Notes under the pieces: model-generated
What the model saw: only the letters and a program-made list of their open reading frames with translations
Told to the model about the DNA's origin: nothing
Databases searched by the model: none
Shown: in pieces, positions 35,801 to 50,800 of the stretch
Position numbering within the stretch: the stretch's first letter is position 1
Layout: every line of letters starts with the position of its first letter
Assembly (NCBI GenBank): GCA_965178125.1
Contig: OZ237768.1
Span: 186,001 to 250,000 of the forward strand
Direction of reading: 5' to 3'
DNA: 64,000 nucleotides
Source of the DNA: Bilabrum cf. latius
Taxonomy: Eukaryota > Bigyra: Bicosoecida > Bigyra > Bicosoecida
Made by a program: the position numbers and the translations under genes

Positions 35801-38800
35801 GCTGTGCTCCATCGCGCAGAGCTGCTCCAGGGCCCCCACTTCCGGTCTTGCCCAGGACCCCGAGCGGTCGATGCGCATGCAGCGGGGCGCCACTGCCGTG
35901 TTCGAGAGCGACGGTGAGGTGCACCGGCTGGACAGGGGCAGGGGCGCCTACGGGATCAGCTAGAGCTACGGCATGAGCCAGAGCAGGCAGAGCAGGGGCG
36001 GCTTCAGCATGAGCTAGCAGACGGGGCTCTCATCGCGTGATCTCTCTGCAGACGGGCGGGTAGCGTCCGGTTCGGACGACCCAAGTGCGCAGTCCGGTGC
36101 AGAGGTGCACATGGTGCAACTGCGTGTGTTCCCCACCGTGTCCCTCCCAGTGCCCGAGGCAGCGAGCCAGAGGGCACAAAGATACCTGTTCGGCCTCGTG
36201 GGCTCGTCCCTCCCCGCTTACTGCCTTTCGGACGAGACGGGGTCTCTCGCGGCAGAGGTAGGCTTCCAGCACGGGCGGGTTCTTGAGGCCAGGCACGCGA
36301 GACAGGTGAGGGCCCGTCGGCTGGCAGCCGTCCGTGACCGCCGCAGGATGCAGGCAGCAGGGCAAGTTGCACCGATGGTCGCGCGCAGCGAGGCGGATGC
36401 CTCAGCCAGCGCTGCGAGTGGGAGCAACACGGGAGATGAATCCACCGAGCGAATGCGTCGCGTGGACGGGAAGAAAAGCTAGGAAGACGGCATGCTTGCA
36501 TTCCCTCCCACGCCCGCCTACCTGGAAACTGGACCTGGGACGGGCTCGGCAGGACCCCAGTCCTGGTGGGAGTCTACCAGCCAGCTGCATAGCGCGGGCT
36601 ACACGCTCGCTTTGGCACGGGGCCTGCAGAGCAGTGACCCGCGCCTGAGGCTGTGGAGCTGCAGGGGCGCGTCTGCCATGGCCAGCGCCTTAGGGAGGGC
36701 CGTGGAGGCGCAGCGATTCGCGGCCGGGCGGGCGGTCAGGGAGCTAGAGAGGGCGGGCGCGGCCAGACAGGAGGCGAGCGACGCAGAGGCTGGGCTGCAG
36801 CAGAAATGCGTGAGGCTGTATGAGGCCGCCAAGCGAGTGCGCTTGCTTCGCGATCAGGCCGCCCACGATAGAGACGCGCTGGCCACGTCCATCGATCAGT
36901 CGCAGGAGCACCAGCCCGCGCGCATGCTGGCAGAGGCAGCCGGGCGCGCTGATCGAGCGAGGAAGAAGTACTCCCGTGCCAAGCAGCGCTACACAGAGTC
37001 GTTGGAAGCGGTGAAGCAGGCCAAGGCGGTCAAAGAGAGGCTGGGCATGCAGCTGGTCACCGCCAGGGCCCATTGGGAGTCAGCCCGTGACGCACTAGTG
37101 CGAGCAGCTGGGTGGGCCAGGAGCTTGGTGGGCCAGTGCGGGCCCCTGCTTCCCTCCCTAGCGCAGGCAGACCCCTCCGTAGAGGTGCGCGAGGCGGCTA
37201 TGCTGGCATTGGCGGCAGCGGCATCTCTTGGCTCAAGGCTGGGCTCCTCTGGGCTCGACAGGTAGGACGAAGGGTCGCTTACCGCGCCCGTGCCATCGGG
37301 GTCCTCGCATGGCGGTGCAACACCCCGAAACAACAACACCGGTGCGCAGGGCACGACCGACCGAGGCGGCACGTCGTCGTCGTCTGGAAGGTCTCGCCCT
37401 GCGGTGCTGCACCGGAGCTACAGTCGGGGCTACATCGGAGGCGCGCTGGAGTCGTACCACCGCATGCTCACGGCAAGGGGTAGCGTGGATGTAGCGTCTC
37501 CTCCCATGGGACCCGCCGCGACTGGGCAGATGCACAAGCAGCAGGTGCCGAGGGGAGGGGAGCAGCAGCCGATGTCCGCCGCAGCGAGGGAGCGTCTCAT
37601 CGTCATGTCGCTGCCGGCGTCGATCCACGCAACGGCCAGGCTTATCGATATGCTCGGCCCGCTGGATACGCTCCTGTGGTGGGAGGAAAGCTCGGGCGAG
37701 TCGCCGGGGGGCGAGTCTGCCACTGTGGCAGCCTCTGCTGCGGCGCACCACCGTGCAGTGCAAGAAGGCTACGTCGGCAGCCAGCGGCACTCGCGGCAAA
37801 GTAGTATTCACCGGGCCCCGAGCCCGCGCGACAGCCCAGCTGAAGACGACGACGATGCCACGGGCATAGACGAGGGCGCGGGACACCTCGCGGATGGCAG
37901 CGGGGACGTGACGCTGGCCGATGCCTGCTGGCCCATTGCGTGCGGTGCAACCACGCACGCCAGCTTGCCCTTCCCCGACCTCTGCCAGCACTGGTTTGGG
38001 ACTGCACTGCCCTCTGGGGCATGGACGCTTGCCATGCGGATCGCGCGGGACGGATTCCCGGAGCAGACGTTTGTCTCCTCCAAGTCTCTGTTCACCGACG
38101 CGCTCGGGGGGAACGAGACTGCAAGCGGCAGCGGAAGTGCAAGGGCAGCAGATCGTGTCCGGTCCTCTGCTGCCGTGTGGCTCCCGGGCGACTCTGAGGA
38201 AGAGGCCTCTAGACCTGAGGGGCTGCGCACCTCGTGGCAGCTGCCCGGTTTCGTCGCAACGGCCGCTGCGGACCGTCGCTTGCGACGGAAAGAATTGCTA
38301 AGACGCAAGCATCACGGCGTCACTACTGACGCGATGGAGGACACCCCGCGGTGCTTTCCTTCGAATTGGACGATGCTGGACCAGGCTTCCTCTTTGGTGG
38401 CATCGTCTTTGTGTGGTCTCGCAGACGCAGCTCCCCCGGTCAGGAGGGCGGCGGCTCGTTGCGTCCTCACCGTTGCACAGTCAGGAGGTGACTCCAGCTA
38501 CGACCGCGAGGAGCTCTGGTCCGCCATGCTCGGCGATGAGATGGGCGGGGAGGGGGCCAAGAGGCCCACCATGCGCGGGGCAGGACCTCCCCCCTTCGCA
38601 GTAGCCCTTGCGGTTGCACTGGCGCTGTCTCAGTGCCAGCCCATCGCGCTGGTGCAGGCGTATGGGGCGGCGGATCGAGCGGGAGATCGGGCAGCAAGGG
38701 GCCAGTTCAGCCAGTTCAATGGCACGCAGGTGGACGCATCTGGAGTGGCTGCTAGTGCCGCTTGGCATGCAGGAAGGGACGCCATTGCTGAGCTGCTGGC

Positions 38801-41800
38801 CCGGCTCCCGGACCACGTGCATGCGCTATTGCGCCACGCGCCCGACGCCTGGAAAGCGCGCGCGGCACTTCGGTTGGGCGTGTCCAAGACTCGGGCTGCC
38901 ATCAGGCGAATGCACAGGGAGTCGCAGCGAGTCGGGATGGGCAAAGGAATCAGAAGCGGGTCGTACGACGCTGGTGGTGGCGCGGACACGCCGACCGCGG
39001 GTCGAACTCCGGTAGGTGGTGGTGGTGTGCCGCACGGGTCATTGAGCGCGCCGAGGGCAGGCCTGCCTCGGTCCCACTCGCACGTCCAGGTACAGTCGGC
39101 CGGAGGCCGCAATAATAGCGTGGCGTCTTTTTCTTCGGCCCGGGGCGGGCCCGGCACGCCAAGGCATCGGCTCGGCAGCGACTCGTCCAGGGGCACGGGG
39201 GCAGCGGACCGGAGGCAGCGGGCTGGGTCCTCCAGCTCTGCAGCTTACGCCACTGGCGGTCTGTCGGCGCTGCCACAGGCCCCTGCCCGGCTGGCGGCGC
39301 TGCGGCTACGTCGGAAAGGCGTCTCCAAGCACAACTCTCCGTTCTCCATGGCAGTGCGCTCTCCCATGGATGGAGCTCTGGCACCGCTGGCGCAGGCAGG
39401 CATCAGCATCTCCTCGCGGTCGGAGCTGGCACGGTACCAGCACCGTGATTTTGTGCTGGAGATGGCGACGGCGCTGCTAGGAGCAGCCGGCGGAGTGGCG
39501 CTTGCAGCGGTGCGAGCTCTGTCCTCCGCTGGTGCCGTGCACATCGGACCCCAGTCGCAGGGCAGGCGTAGCTCCTCGGCCAGCAGCAAGAACCCGCCGC
39601 TGCTGCCGCCGGACAGCGACGCAGCCACCGCAGCAACGTCCCGCAAGGTGCTAGCTCTCGCGCAGCGAATCCTGTCAGATGCGGAGGCAGACGTGGCTAC
39701 GCACCACGGCCCGACCGCGTCAGCCACAGGCACGTCAGACTTCTTCGGGTCTCGGGACCACTCGTCCTCCCTCCGCTCGGACAGCTTCAAGCACTCGCAG
39801 CTGGAGGCCCTCAGGCCCGCGCTGCCCTCCCGGGTGCTCGCCTCCCTCTGGCTCTCGCGACAGGCATGCACGTCTATAATGTCAACCATGGACAGGGCAT
39901 GCATCGCTTGCAGCGTACGGTGGAGGGGGCACCCGGGCCACCTCGTGCACAGCGACGGCGTGTCGGTTAGTGGCCTCCCTGCAATTCGGACGGATCCGCA
40001 GTACTGGGGCACGCCCCTCGCTATCATGCAAAGATCTGCACGCAGCAGCATCGACTCGACGGCGTCGCTCCTCGCTGATTTGTCGGCCAGCGCGCACCTT
40101 GAGCAGGTCAGGGGGGAGATGTTCGGGCTGGGCGGGCAGCTCGTCGGCCGGGCGCTCCCGCTGGGCCCCGTCTCCAAGGCATCGGTGACGTTCCGCTCGG
40201 CCAGGGCGCAGGCATCTGGAGAGGTGTCTGGCATGAGGACCCACGAGGCTGCGCTGGCACTGAACCAGGCAGGGGGGCAGGAAGTACTCGGAGCGGGGTG
40301 GCAGGGCGGCGAGGAGGCTGGGGGGGACTCGATGAGGTAGACCGGTGTTGCCCTGCTGTCGGGACGCTTCGGTGCGCAAGGGGGCGATAGAGATGTTGGG
40401 GCCGCGGGTGGAGGGGAAGTAGGCGCAGGCCTGGATGTGCCCGGTCTGCAAGACACGACCGCGAGGCACCCGAGTTGGTCCACTGGGATGTAGCAGCCGC
40501 CTCTTAGGCTGTGGCCGCCGGGGCCGGTGGGCAGCTCGGCTCAGGCCGGGGCCGTGTAGCGAGCCCTCCTACTGGCAGAGACGCGGCTGGCGCTAGCCCG
40601 CGCATCGCCGGCTTCGTTGCCTCTGCTGCAGGAAGCAGCCGCCCATCTGCTGCACCACGCCGAGGCTGTGGGGCTGGCAGAGGAGCGGCGCGCTGCGCTG
40701 ACCCACACCCGCCAGGCCGTGCGATCCATGCGGCGAGCCGAGCAGGCAAGGGCAATCGCAAGCCGGAACATGCAGAGCGTTCGATCGCCGACGCTGGCCA
40801 GCGATGGCTTCACAGGTGTGACGAGCGCATCCGAGGGCGAGCTTGGGTCTGCCTTCCGCACGCCTCGTAGCGTGGACGGGTTCGGCTCTGGCAAGAGGCG
40901 TGACCTAGTCATCGATTTCTCGTCGGTGGGGGGGCCTGGCCTGGAGCTCAGTACCCGGTCAGCTCGGCTGTCCGGCTTGATGATTGGGCAGACAGCTTCA
41001 AACGGGTCCCACGGGAGCGGCACGGGTGTTCATGATGCAGTTGCTCGTGCTTCAGCCAATGCCAAGGGCTGGTACGGGGCGCCCTCCTCGCCTGAGTCTG
41101 GAGGGGGCGCGCGGGGATACGGCACATCGGACGATGGTGGCAGTGCAGCCAGTGGTGGCAAGGGTGCGCGGAAACAGTCCGCCTACAGCGAGGCAGGGGT
41201 GTCCAGGACCGGGTCGGCCACCTACCCGGATTCGATCCCGGGAGGCGCGACCGGACTGCCGGGACCCGGCATCGCGGTGCCGGGCGAGCTGCCAGGGGTG
41301 CCCACTCGCTGGCACGGGCTGGCCGACGCCCAGGACCTGGGTGTCTCGCTGGGCTCTCCGGGCATCACGGGTCGCGCTCACTTGACGGGTTCTCACGTCC
41401 AAAGCATGGACTTGAGGGAGAACGCAGGGGCAGCGGTCGGCACGACTGGATCTCTTCAGTCTGCTGGCAACACGTTCGGATCGGGTGCTGAAAGGCTGGC
41501 TCTAGAAATGGGTCATGATGCATCGCATGGTGGTGGTGCCCAGGAGTACCCTGGACTGGCAAGTGCAGCCGACACCACGGGTGTGTCCGCGGGGCAGGAG
41601 AGCAGGCTGCAGAGCGGGCATGAGGCAGTAGAGTCGGGCGAAGCGGGCGGCGGGGCCTCTTTCTTGGCTTCGTTCATGGCACCTCCAGATGCTGCCGGTC
41701 AGGATAGCCAGGCTATGTACGGGAACGCTATGCATGAGGATGCTTCAGGATTCGCCGAGCCATGGAATGAGTCGCACGAAGCGCCGACTGCTGTTGGGCT

Positions 41801-44800
41801 CCAGGACGAGTCCTCGCTGCTTGCCCTGGACGTGGTTGGCAACATGAACCAGAACGGGGGCGATGTTCCCAACTCAGCGGTAGGGAGCAGTGCTGATGAC
41901 GAACACGACCCGACGCTAGGGGTATCGGTGCAAAGCCAAGCTCTGTTCTCCGCCCTACTGCCTCCCGGGATGGAGGGGTTATCAGCCGGCGACGGCGGGC
42001 CGTCCGACGGCACAGGGGGTGAAAACGACAGTCAGCAGTATTCGAACAATGGCGGGGAAACTCCGCTTCAGCAGCTACATAGTACCGGTGATGACCCGAG
42101 GCTACTGCCCCGCGCTGGTCCGACCGCAGCTCAATTGGCTCTCGAGATGCTGACCAGCACCGACATGGGGGAACGGGTCCGCAGGCACCGCACGATCCAG
42201 CGTATGTATGCCAGGTTGGAGACAGAGGCGTACCCATTTAAGCGGCAGGCCGCACCTCGCTGGGCCCCGGCTGCGAGGTCCTTCTTCGCACCTGCCTCCA
42301 TCCTGGTACTGCTGATCCGTCCGCAGCTGGCGCTCCACCCACAGCCGCCTCCAGTGCCGCGCATCGCGCCGAGACTGCACGGCGATTGGGGCTCCGGTGT
42401 GTTCAGCCTGTCCACGTTGCTGCCAACTCTTGCCTCTAGCGCGCGCCCGCGGGCCTGTGACACGCTCCGTGGAGTGGTGACCAGCGCAATGGCGGGTGCA
42501 GCCTCGTCCATCGTCACGAGGAGGGGTCACCTCGCGCCCGCACTGCTGGCCTTGGGGCCCTCCACGGAGGATGCCGAGGATGCCGCCCGAGTCTCCATCA
42601 CGAAAGCCCTGCAAGCCAGTCTGGTCGAAGATTAGGGGCAAGGGGCGGCCGCGACGGCTGCACGGCTCCGCGCCACACAGGGTCGCGCGGGCCGGCCCCG
42701 AGCAGGCACGCGAGAGGCCGGTCACAAGGCGCACTCGAAGGGCAGTGGGCATCCTCAGAGGGTGACGGGTCGAGGCAAACACGGGGTCGATGGTGGGCGA
42801 GCGGGAGCAGATGCGATTGCCAGCTTCTCCGTGACTTCGTCGGCACGCGGCGTTGCGGTCGTGGCTCACAGCGCCGCGGATGCGATTGGCAGCGGACAGA
42901 GCGGGTCAATTTTCGCGGCTGGGGACAGGCTCGCTGCTAGCTTGGCTCTCACGTGCAGCCGCACCGCTCTTGGCCTGACATCTCGGGGTTCTCTGCACTC
43001 GTACAGGGCCCCTAGGCTCTTGCCTGCGTGGCTGGGCACCTCTATCGCTGTACTGGCCAAGCCCACGGCCATCCTGGGATCGAGACAGGCCGCTCTCGTG
43101 AGCACGAAAGGGCTTGCCTCCATTCGTGTGTCACTCCGAAGCCACGACCGTGGCTCGACGGCTGCCTGGCGCTGGTGGCCCAGCCCAATAGTGGGTGCGG
43201 GAGGCGTGGCCGGGGCTCCTTCGCACCTGGGAGCCGGGGTGCTTGGCCTGCACGGCAACAAGGCGGGGCGCATCTCGCTGGGGATGTTGGAGGTCCAGTG
43301 GCTGCTGCGGGACACGGCCGAAGCGCTTGTCGGATCCACCCTCCCCAAAGGCATTGTAAGGTATCGAGCAGGGGAGACAGGGCGTTTGGTCGAGGTCGAA
43401 AGATCCGTTCGGTTGCTTGGTCGAGTCGGCGGTGGCGGTGGCGCTGCCAGCAACATGACTAGGATCCCAGTCGTGCAGGGTGGGGCCAGACAGATAGGTC
43501 TCTCCCAAGTGGAGGGGCCGCAGGCAGAGGGCTTGGGCGGAGGCTTGGCGTTCGTGCTGCGCGACAGTCCGGCTGGGGCGAGTCGGGATGCATTCGGGAT
43601 GACGGCGACCTCAGCGGCTCTTCTTCAGTCCGGCAAAGCACGTCAGGGCGCAGGAGGGGGAGGGGGCATGGGGCGGATGGCAAGGTCGAGCGCTCGCTCC
43701 GGGCGAATAGTGCGCGGGGGCAGCGCAAAGCAGCAGGGGAGATCCGTGGACGACGGTGCCGGGGCCGAAGAAAACTCCGTCACCGCGCGGCCAGCCGCAG
43801 CCGTGTCCATCACATTCGCGCGGATGACCGAAGTGGTGGCCTGCTTGCCCACCATTCCCGGGCCAGAGGTCCTGCACGCCGGCTTGGTGCGAGCGGGAGA
43901 AGAGGATGGTGCCGCCCGATGGATGGTGCGCAGGCTCTCGCTTCCACCGGGCTCCAGCATGGACGTCCTCATGCTGCCCAGCGCACGCATCCCGAGCGCG
44001 CTTGCAGCCGAAGCAGCACACCAGGCGGCTTCCGCAGCAGCAGGTGCCATGTCAGCCCTGGTTGCGTCTCACCGGGGCCAGGGGCAGCAGTCTGCTCAGA
44101 GCGACCACCTCTTGGGCGTGAGTTCCGGTGGAAGGGCGACTGGGCCCGAGGGGTCGTCCGATCGGAGCGGGCAGCACGCCATGCCCACAAGCAGCCGAAT
44201 GGGGCTAGGTGCGTCGGGCGCGTCCCCTGCGACCATCGCGCATGCGGAGGCTGGGATCATGCCTATGGTGCCACTTGGCACAGACCCGGTGGGAGACATG
44301 GGATCTGCTCTATCGCAGGCGTCGTTCACGGCAGGCGGGCCTGGAAGCGCAACCGGAATTGCCTCTGGGGCTGCGGGCGTCCCGCAGTGGATGCAATGGG
44401 ATGGCCGTGGCGGAGGCAGTGCGAGCTCTGTTTCGACCCCCCTCGGCTCTTCAATTGCCCCTGGGGGGTCTGCCGAGCACCAGGAACGTGCTTTGCTCGC
44501 CACCCTTGGTGCCGCACACGGTGAGCTGCTCGCAGATGCGACGGTGCTGACGAGCGAAGACGGCTTCATCGCCAGCCAGCAGTCGTGGCTGCGGTCCATG
44601 CTTGAGAACAGGTCAGAATATGACCAGGCCCTGGCATACATTGGGTCTAACGAGAGCGGCGGGGGGGCTGCTCGCACACTTGGAATGCTGGCTTCGGATC
44701 CGTCCAGCCGGCAGTCCGTAGCTGCAGTGCAGCGACAGCTGAAGACTGCGGTGGACGCAGCAACAGCAGCTACCAGGGATCGGCAGAGCATTCGAAGGCT

Positions 44801-47800
44801 GGTTGACCTGCATGTACTGGACCAGTGCTACCACAGCGGCCTATTGACGACAGCGGTGCGCGAGGGTCCCATGCACCTGCCCCCCATGCAGTCCAGCGGC
44901 AGGGGCGATACCATCGGCGAGTCGCACGCAGCTGCGCTGGAGGGCGAGGCGGCGTGGTATGCCATCCAGGTGGCGGCAGCCGTGCGCGCTGCAGCGGAAA
45001 AAGCAGCCCACGCGAAGCGAATCTCCGACGTGGATGGGTTCCTGCTGCAGCTGCGGGGTGCTCTGGGCGGCCAGGCTGCTGCAGCCGGCCCGCAGGTGGT
45101 GAAACGACACCGGCCGAGACGTCGTGGGGGTGCAGCGGGTCCTGCAGCCGCAGGCAGGGCTGCAACCTCCGGCGCTGGGCACGCACTCAGCTCGGGTGCT
45201 ACTGCTGCTGCCGGTAGTTTGCAGTCGCGCGCAGCCTCCGGCCAAGCTGCTTCTAACACTCCCCTTTCGGCCATGGGCGGCAGTGGCGGTGGGCCTTCAC
45301 CAGCACCGGGCACTCCCCTCGAAGGGGAGTCCTCTGCAGAACCGACGGATCAGCACCGCACGAACGACGGTCCGTTAGCAAGGGAGGCGCGGCAGCCCAC
45401 GTGGGTGTCCAGGGCCGGCGGTGACCTTTTGCTATACAGCGGGCGAGCCAGGCGCGCAGCCAGTTTGGCGCTAGCGGCTGGCATGGCGCTCGTGGGCCGC
45501 CGTGCGGCCGGTCCAGTTGGTTTTGGGGCGCTGGGTGCAGGCGACAGCGGCTCCGGCGGAGATGTTGGCCAACCATCCACTCGATTCATGATCTCGAACA
45601 TACGTAAGGCGGGCAAGGAGCTGAGGCGGCTGGGCGCCGGTGGCAGACATCGCGGTGGAGGGGCAGGACAGCTCTCGCTGGCCGTTCATGGGACGGAATC
45701 GGCTCTCTCCAGCAGTGCCCTTGACCTCATGCGCGAGCAGATCGGCGGGGTGCTGCTTGGCGCGGGTGCTGCGTTGACGCTGGCCCCCGTGGACTACAGC
45801 TGGAGCTAGCACATGCAGTTTTCTGCTGCCATGCACCAGTACGTCGCAGATAGCCGCGCGCTAGCCGATGAATGGATGGCGGGCAAGCTGCCCTCTTACC
45901 TGCAGGGAACAGGCCCCGGTTCTGGGCCTCCAGGCTCCCAGACCCCCTTCCGTGCTGCGCAGAGGCGCACCTCACGAGGGAGGCTGCTGCAGGAGAGGGC
46001 GCCGCACCTGGTGCTGCAGGAGGCAGAGCAGGCCTACCTGAAGCTCACGCAGCTGGCGGCCACCGTGTCGTCCAGCGTGGCCAATCGACTCGGTCAGAGG
46101 CACGCGCACTTGTTCTGGCTGACGTCCACGGGGGGTGATCCAGCCTTACCTGGCTTCCAATACGGTGGTGAGGTTGCTGCGTTTGTGCCCACAGCGCCCG
46201 GTGGCCGCAGGCGACGGATGAATGCGCCAAGAGCTGGGGATAACCCGCTGAGGCTCATCTCCGGTGGCCCAATGACTTGCGTTGCGCGACCCATCAAAAT
46301 CGAGCACCAGAAGATCGCAGCGTTCGCGCCGCCCTCGAGCGCGGTGTCGTCGCGTCGGCTGGGGTCGTTAGCTGCCAGTGCTCCGCCTGCCGTCATCGCA
46401 GCCCAGCGCTTGGCAGATGCTGCCAGGCGCGTCAACTCTATCCAGCGGTTCCCGATCGTGCAGATGCTGGTCGACCTCGATGCCGAAGCCAAGAGGCAGA
46501 GATCGCGGGGAAGGGGGTACTCTGACACGGGCGGCCGTAGGAGGCGACGGAAGCGCCAGCGGCCGGCGAAAGATACCGTGCTGGCGACCTCTCGGGAGGA
46601 GCAGAAGGACGCGAGCGACAGAGAGTATCACTCCGTCTCGAGCGATTCCACGGTGTCGCTCGTCGCCTCTGACCCGGACTTCGGCAATCCACTGGAGCTA
46701 GCGGGTGGGAAAGCCCTGGCGAGTGCACTCGCCCGCGCGGGCATCGATATGCTAAAACTGAAGCAGCGAAAGCGGAGGAAGGCCCCACGGCCTTCCAGCA
46801 GCAAGCCGCTTCCAGTCAGCATCCGGCTGGACAACCTGGTCGAAGCCAGCTTCCGGGACCTGCTCCTAGTGGACGATGGCGGAACCAGGAACAGGAGTGG
46901 CAGTGCGAGCGGGAGCAGTCGATCTGGGAGCATTTCCGGCCACGCAGGGGCGGATAGCAAGGGCGCAGCAGCTTCGACTGCGGCGCAGGCAGGCGCCGAG
47001 GCTGTGCAAGCCGACCTGGGTGTGGCACTGAACATGGCGATAGACGCGCGGCACGTCGCTGAGCTGGACGCAGATGAGATGCAGAAGAGCAGAAGGCAGG
47101 CCATGGAGGCAGAGGGGAGGGCTCGCGAGAGGATGCACGAAGTTGCTGGGTCTCTGGGGTCCTCTGGGCCGATGGGAGGACCCATCGGCCCGCGCAGTGA
47201 CGACCGCACGCTTTGCGTGGCAGAGAGGACGCCCCAGGAGCTCGCTGCCCTCCAGCTCTCAGCGGCACCCTACGTGTTCGATTCGCCGGTCGACATGGAC
47301 CAGGTCGGCAAGATCATTGCAAGAGAGGGAGGACCCGTCGTACCCAGCTCTCCGATCATCAGCCCCATTCTGGCTGGGAACAGGCTGGGCTCTAGCTTGG
47401 CGCGGCAATTCGACTTCAGCAGGTCCTCCACGAGGAGCGAGCCCAAGCCCAGGCCACCCAGCCAGGCCACGGTGGGTCACCACCTGCAATTCGCGCCTGC
47501 TGGGAACCTCATCGCTGCTTCGGACGGCAAGGACCTGGTCACGATTCTTGATGTGCAGACGCTGAGGCCCAGGATCTCCTTCCCCAACTCTGGCAGGGGC
47601 AAGGGGGCGCGGGCTAGCGCGGGCGAACGGGGGTGGTATGGCAGTGGCGGGCGACACGAGAAGGAGGAGAAGTAGGAGGAGGAAGATGGTCTCTTTGAGT
47701 CGGGTCCGCCTGGATCTACGAATGCGGAACAGCTGTCGCATTGGGCCTCCACTGTGGGGCAGGTCGGCAGCTCTGCGTACAACGCTTGGAACGCCGTGAG

Positions 47801-50800
47801 CTATTAGGCCAGCAGCAGCGTCCGTCTGGCAGAGACCCGCAGGCTGCGTTCCTTGTGGCGAACAGAAGAGCGCGCCGAGTGCGACTGGCTGACTGCCAGT
47901 CAGGGCAGGCCCATGGCTCCAAGGCACACGACAGGCGCTGTGGAAGCCGCAGTCCGTCTCCAGGGGGGCACGCAGATGTACCTGGGGCTGTCAGACAGCG
48001 ACCAGGGGGGCAGCGTGGCAGGGGGTAGCGAGAGCGATTCGGATGATGTGACGAGGGGAGCGGAGGGCGGGCTAGATGATGCCGAGGAGGACGAGGACGA
48101 GGACGCTGGCGGGAGTGGGTCGGGCAGTGAGGTGGAGAGGGAGGCGGCCTTCCAGCTGGCGATGGGCTTCGCCTCTGGAGAGGGCAGCAGGACGTCGCCA
48201 AGACGTAGGGAGAGGAGGATGAGACAGAGGAGCACCCACTGGGGGGACCACCACTCTCGGTCGAGGGCCAGATCGTCCAGGCAGCCGGTGACTCAGCAGG
48301 ACAAGGCCGAGGCAGCGCTGGAGAGGGGGGTGGGGCTCATGGAGAAATTTGGGTTTAGGAGGAGGAGGCCTGGGATGCGGGCGGACCGGCAGCGGCGGGC
48401 GCAGCACCTTCAGTCTTGGAGCGACCCGAAGATCACCGATTTGACATGGGTGGATCACAATGTGCACGGGCCGCCGCTTCTGGCCGTTGCAACCGCCAAC
48501 GGCACGGTGAAGATGTACGAAGGTTGCGCGGGAGATGGGCCCATGGGGCTCTCTGTCGGCCACGACGGAACCATCGGCGACGATGGGGACGGCAGTGCAG
48601 TGCACCCTGCGTCGGGGCGGCTGGTGCGGCCGTCGAGCAGCAGCACCACCGACTGGCGCAAGCTGGGCGCGACGGGTCTGGAGAGGCCGGGCGCGGCCGT
48701 GGGCTCACACGAGGAGGATATCCACTGGGGCCCGGAGAGCAGCAATATGCACGTTGGGGCGGGTACTCCCGTCTCTGGGTCCGACGGGACCAGCAAGCGA
48801 CCTGGCGTGCGCACGACGTTCTCAGCTCTGCCCGAGGCCGCCATGTCGGTGCTTGGCAAGGAGAGGGGCAGCGGGTGCGTGCTGCACTGGGACAACTGGG
48901 CGGGCGAGATGTTCGCCGGCGGCAACAGCGATGTGATTCGGGCTTGGGATGCCAACAGCCAGCGCTGCTCCTCGTGTTTTACCACCAAGGAGAACAGCTG
49001 CGTGACTCGCATGAGGTGCCACGCGCCGGGAGGGGGTGTCCTGGTGGTGGGACACGGGAACGGGGCCATCCGGGTGGTGGACAGGCGCGCGGCCAGGCGG
49101 GCGTCGGCTGCACCCTCTAGCGTCGGGCTGGCTGGGCTGCATTCCCACGTTGCATTGGGCGCGGGCATGTGGCTGGGCGGGCACGGGGGGTGGCGCAGAC
49201 AGGGGACGGCGCAGGGTCGACTCCCTGGCCATTACTCCTGGATAGTGGGTCTGGAGTGCCCCGGCGGAGGCAGCGGGTACGAAGTGTGGAGTGCCGAGCT
49301 CAAGGGGAAGATCTGCGTGTGGGACATCAGGATGGGGCACAGGCCGGCCGTGAGTGCGGTGGTGACCCGCCGCGGGGCTGGGTCCTCGGCGTATGGCGTT
49401 GGACCCGGCGGTGGTGGAGTGGTCGTGCTGGAGGGAGGGCACGTGATCGGAGGCGGGCCCAACGGTGAGATCACGCAGCCGGCGCCGCCCGCGGATGCGA
49501 TCGACGTGATCACTGCCTTTTCGTGTCATTCCCACGCGCCCATCTGTGCGGTGGGAACGGGCGACCGGGGCGTGGTGCTCCTGGACTCGGCGCTTACAGC
49601 GGTGGGGTCGCTCAAGTACCACGAGGGATTCACCGGGAACCGAATCGCTCCCACCATATCGCTTGCATGGTCGCCTGCATCTATGCGTCTGGCGCAGACG
49701 GACAACGAAGGCAAGATGCACCTGTACGCACCCCCAGGTGCTGGCGCCGCTGGGCCTGCCGAAGTGCCCAGCGAGCTAGGAGGCTTCGGCGGCAACGAAT
49801 CCTATACGTTCAGCATCGCCAACGACGCGGCAAAGCAGCAGATGCGGACCAGATCGAGTACCGCCGGGTCAGGGCAAGAGGACGGCACTGCTGCCGGCGG
49901 TGGAGCCAGCAGTGGCGGGGACGCGGGCGGTCGATTTAGCCTGTTCGGCATGATGGGCGGCAGGGCCTCAAGGGCCTCTTCTGACGGCGACCACGCCCTG
50001 CCCGGGATCAGGGGCTCTGCCCATCGACGGAGGCTGGACGCGATTCTGGTGCAGGACGAGGAGGAGGGCGAGACCACGCAGGGCTTCCTCGCCCGCGCGG
50101 TGGCGGCCAGCGCGCCAAGAAAGCCCCGGGGAGCAGACGACCGCCCTGGCCCTCTTGACATGGACGCGTCTGCCCGACGGGTACGCACGGCTGCCATGCG
50201 GCAAGGGGTCCGGGCTCTCCCCGCGGAGCATCAGATCGCCGCTGCGGCGAGGCAAGCCGAGGGCCGAGCGAGGGCATCTGCATCGCACCGGCTACGGCAG
50301 TCTCGTGCAGCGAGGCAGGTTAGGCTGGCGAGCCGGCGGCTGGAAGCAAAGGCGAGAGGCATTGCCTCGAAGCAGTACGTGTACGACGACAGCAGCGGGA
50401 CAACTGATTCAGACGAAAGTGACGGGTTGCAGGCAGCATCCATGCCCGCCCACGGTGTCGATTCCGCCCGGTCCTAGCTGCAAGGTGCGGCCCGCCGGGC
50501 TCTTCGTTTCGCTCGATCTAAGGCGCGAAACTCCGCCATCGCCCGGGAGCTGGCCTCGCCGGACCGCGGTGCCAGCGGTTTGCGCAGCGGTCTGCTCGTG
50601 GCCACCCATGGTGGGGTGGACGGGCGCACGAAGAAGCCCGAGAGGATGCGCGTGCTGGGGATGGGCGCCATCGACGCGCGGTCCGCCCGCGAGGACAGGA
50701 GGAGGAGGTAGCGCCAAGAGCGCAGGCAGAGGATCGAAGCAGCCGCAAGTGCTTCTGACTCGGCGTCGGGCAGCGACCCTGCGGGCGAGTTTCCGGGAGC